Source: Candidatus Saccharimonadota bacterium (GTDB lineage Bacteria; Patescibacteriota; Saccharimonadia; Saccharimonadales; Saccharimonadaceae). Taken from it: a stretch of DNA of 64,000 nucleotides. The notes under the pieces were generated by a model. That model ran no database searches. It was not told where the DNA came from and saw nothing but the letters and a program-made list of their open reading frames with translations. The stretch covers positions 1 through 64,000 of the forward strand of contig JAILSC010000016.1 in NCBI GenBank assembly GCA_024697865.1. Reading direction: 5' to 3'. Position 1 is the first letter of the stretch, and each line of letters opens with the position of its first letter. The position numbers were made by a program, and so were the translations under genes. Below are positions 62,160 to 64,000 of this stretch, in pieces.

Positions 62160-63153
62160 ACTCTGCCTCCCGAATAGGTGTTTTTATCTCCGAGTTGTAG
62201 TGTACCAACGCATCATCACGAAAATATGGATCTCCGCCTAATAAAAATGCCTCTGTGTCAGTAGTTGGGAACTCTCGCATTTCGAGTTTTGAGGTAAGCC
62301 CGTTCGTTTTTTTGAAGTGCCAGTATGCCTGATCTTTCGTCACATGGGGAATTTGCTTGTAATAGTCAGGCATTTCCCAGTTGATCGGGGCCTTTTCTTG
62401 ATATGCTCCGAATAGGTGCCACGCCAGAAATCGACTTTTGAATTGTGAGCGGCCTTCTTTGCCAGCTTGGTACTCTTCGGCGAAAAAGTTATCTGCCACG
62501 TTCCCAGTAGTTTCTCTAAATATCTTACCTACACCATCAGAAACTTGTTTTTCTGCCCCCACAACCAGCTCACGTGCGTCAAGTATCTCAGTATTATTGT
62601 AGAAAGCCACCTCAGACCAGTGGATGTTTTGACGAGTACCACCACGGCCGGAAACTTTTGCCCCAGCAGTTAGACAATCGTACACGGAACCGTTTTGCCC
62701 TTCAATAATAGTGCCACCAACATCCTTCTTCAAAAACTTAGAGCGAAGTGTCGGTAGTATTTTGCGATCATTGGGGTTTTCGTAGTGTAACTGTCCCTTG
62801 CTATAAGCAACAAGTAAATACGAATCGATAAACTGGTTTACACGCTTGAATAGTTCGTCGGTATCTTTTTGGCGATACGAATAAACGGAAGAGTTGGCCA
62901 AATTTGTTACTCCAATCTCGCCAAGGATAAAGTCTACACAGAAAATAGCATCAATCAGAGAAGAAAAACCGAAACGGCGTGACTTTAAGATATTCTCTCT
63001 AATTGGCGCTAAACCTTGTCCATATTCCTTCAAAATAAGATCGTAGTAAAAACTTTGCACGTCATTCAGCTTCATCGGCACAATTTCGCCGTTGATTGTT
63101 GTGATGGTAAAATAATTTTCAATAAAGCCTTTGTAGTCGATAGTCTTACTCAT
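62143..63153 (-). CDS. terminase large subunit, ATPase domain as a separate protein
   Basis: A protein of 336 aa. The packaging motor half of TerL: adenine-binding VQSFYYDLIL, a Walker A-like region ENILKSRRFGFSSL (the deviant form KSRRxGxS typical of T4-like TerL) and the Walker B region NIHWSEVAFY. It ends at EYVSAL where the nuclease gene begins. The start ATG 63153 has GAGGT; it overlaps TerS by 8 nt. Confidence 0.85.
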   Translation of the reverse strand: MSKTIDYKGFIENYFTITTINGEIVPMKLNDVQSFYYDLILKEYGQGLAPIRENILKSRRFGFSSLIDAIFCVDFILGEIGVTNLANSSVYSYRQKDTDELFKRVNQFIDSYLLVAYSKGQLHYENPNDRKILPTLRSKFLKKDVGGTIIEGQNGSVYDCLTAGAKVSGRGGTRQNIHWSEVAFYNNTEILDARELVVGAEKQVSDGVGKIFRETTGNVADNFFAEEYQAGKEGRSQFKSRFLAWHLFGAYQEKAPINWEMPDYYKQIPHVTKDQAYWHFKKTNGLTSKLEMREFPTTDTEAFLLGGDPYFRDDALVHYNSEIKTPIREAEYVSAL

Positions 63154-63583
63154 CTGATACCTCACTGTCTACTACATACTCGCCGCCAAAATGCGCAGAG
63201 TCTATGCTTAAATTGAGGTTGAACCCACCATCTGTTTTGTCACGGACTTTGCCATAGGCCTCCTCTTTTATCGCTTTATATGCGGTTGGATCTCCAGTCT
63301 CTAGCACCCTGTTTATCACACTGACATCCATCGCAGTCTCAATAGTGCGTTTCCCGCCTTCAACCCCTAGTTTGTTTAATTTTTCCATAATTTCTGGGTT
63401 TTTTACGGCTAGATCCAAAATCATCAACACCTGCTCTTGTCGGTCTCTCTTTTCTCGGCGAGCTTTGCCACTTGCAATACCACCTTTTTGTGTTATTGCT
63501 CGGAGTTCGCTCGGAGTTCGCTCGGAGTTCGGCACGAGGTTCTTGGCGTTGTTTCTTGGCTTAAGATTTTGCTCATTTGCCAT
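63146..63583 (-). CDS. terminase small subunit-like protein
   Basis: A protein of 145 aa. The motif KGGIASGKARREKRDRQEQV is found in small-terminase and DUF5681-like proteins. The helix-rich middle and acidic C-terminus (YVVDSEVSDE) fit a DNA-recognition ring subunit. The gene contains three 11-bp tandem repeats. Confidence 0.75.
   Translation of the reverse strand: MANEQNLKPRNNAKNLVPNSERTPSELRAITQKGGIASGKARREKRDRQEQVLMILDLAVKNPEIMEKLNKLGVEGGKRTIETAMDVSVINRVLETGDPTAYKAIKEEAYGKVRDKTDGGFNLNLSIDSAHFGGEYVVDSEVSDE
63499..63531. repeat. three tandem 11-bp repeats inside the TerS gene, candidate pac site
   Basis: CTCGGAGTTCG at 63499-63509, 63510-63520 and 63521-63531. The unit is not a codon multiple, so the three copies are read in three frames (NSER, TPSE, LRA). 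Confidence 0.7.
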
Positions 63584-63873
63584 TATTTACCTCCGTTTAT
63601 TTCGATATTATTTTGGATCTCATCATCGCTCATATCGAGCGCAGAGTCTATATTTGCCTTACATTCGCCTTCGTCCCGTCCATACAATACACATATTCGT
63701 TCGGCTGCCGATCTGACACTCTGGTTTGTAACTAGCTCGTGGTATAGCATAGCAATTGAAACCCCTACCACAAATGTCAGTAAAATGTGCATCGTCTCTT
63801 TGCCTAGCCAACGCAACCTTTTGTGGCCTTTTCTCTTGCTCCAAGCGTGTATCTCTGTATAGCTCTTAGTCAT
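63583..63873 (-). CDS. hypothetical phage membrane protein
   Basis: A protein of 96 aa. Basic N-terminus (SKRKGHKRLRW), one TM segment (MHILLTFVVGVSIAMLYHEL) and an acidic tail with two Cys. AGAAGGA precedes the start. It overlaps the gene before it by 8 nt. Function unknown. Confidence 0.68.
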   Translation of the reverse strand: MTKSYTEIHAWSKRKGHKRLRWLGKETMHILLTFVVGVSIAMLYHELVTNQSVRSAAERICVLYGRDEGECKANIDSALDMSDDEIQNNIEINGGK

Positions 63874-64000
63874 GTTCCTTCTTTGATTTTATCCGTCCAT
63901 CGCCCCGAGCGGGTAGTCTTGCCTCTTTAATATAGCTCGTAACTCCAAACCGGTTAGCGTATTTATAAACGTCGAAAATGCTTTGTAAGTTTGCTCTTTT
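63866..64000 (-). CDS. 3' end of a phage gene, 5' part outside window
   Basis: The final 44 codons are open to the edge: KRANLQSIFDVYKYANRFGV then YIKEARLPARGDGR and a stop overlapping the next ATG (ATGACTAA). The basic composition suggests a nucleic-acid-binding protein, but this cannot be shown. Confidence 0.6.
   Translation of the reverse strand, partial: KRANLQSIFDVYKYANRFGVTSYIKEARLPARGDGRIKSKKEHD

Larger units (their letters stand above)
38763..64000. mobile_element. prophage, podovirus-like, right end outside window
   Basis: Integrase at the left edge, then virion and lysis genes almost all on the minus strand: fibres, nozzle, adaptor, internal virion proteins, lysin, holin, capsid, scaffold, portal, terminase. 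The left attachment site should lie between uvrC and the integrase (38763-38900), which is AT-rich, has no tRNA and contains AAAAAGTTTTCCACAACC. The right attachment site cannot be seen. Replication genes are absent here and probably lie to the right. Confidence 0.88.

Overview
This is a host chromosome segment followed by most of an integrated phage genome. The host part looks like Candidatus Saccharibacteria (TM7) or a close Patescibacteria/CPR relative. I infer this from the streamlined gene set, the absence of L30 between S5 and L15, large secreted surface proteins (FISUMP-like and 'WRIVR'-type), a short UvrC, a divergent partial pentose-phosphate/glycolysis operon and the moderate GC. The standard genetic code fits all genes: TGA is not read as an amino acid.

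Host region (1-38762). It opens with a partial giant surface protein, then obg, a candidate small RNA, a left-handed beta-helix protein, trmD carrying a GC-rich palindromic insert, recG-rsmD, tRNA-Leu, AlkD-like and nucleoside deaminase genes, a LiaF-like protein, an FAD-linked oxidase, trigger factor, a four-domain secreted peptidoglycan hydrolase with two membrane proteins, trpS, rplF-rplR-rpsE-rplO, an SDR, rubrerythrin, tRNA-Thr, rmuC, an FKBP isomerase, rpsL-rpsG, gap-rpiB-rpe-pfkB-LOG, a FISUMP surface protein, enolase, a Pro/Glu-rich membrane protein and a short uvrC. Ten genes, including one phage gene, have a TATAAT-type -10 box exactly 6 nt before the start codon. This implies leaderless mRNAs and corrects several apparent N-terminal extensions.

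Prophage region (about 38763 to beyond 64000). A tyrosine integrase and a winged-helix protein sit at the left edge, beside four 12-bp iterons resembling DnaA boxes. The remaining genes are nearly all on the minus strand. From right to left they are TerS, a TerL split into ATPase and nuclease genes, portal, scaffold, major capsid protein, an accessory block (LPD29-like protein, small alarmone hydrolase, 59-residue protein, two or three small RNAs), CHAP-LysM endolysin, holin-like protein, internal virion proteins including one of 2063 residues, a BppU-like protein, a collagen-like protein, an adaptor, a beta-propeller nozzle-like protein and two tandem fibre paralogues. The lack of a tail tube and tape measure, together with the ejection-type proteins, suggests a podovirus-like virion.

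The most unusual part is inside the 2063-residue virion gene. A RelA/SpoT-like nucleotidyltransferase domain is followed directly, on the opposite strand, by a complete 70-codon gene with its own consensus promoter (TTGACA, 17 bp, TACAAT) and ribosome binding site. The same prophage encodes an HD-type small alarmone hydrolase. I propose an injected alarmone-synthetase-like effector with a nested antisense immunity gene expressed in the lysogen, and a hydrolase as a second antidote.
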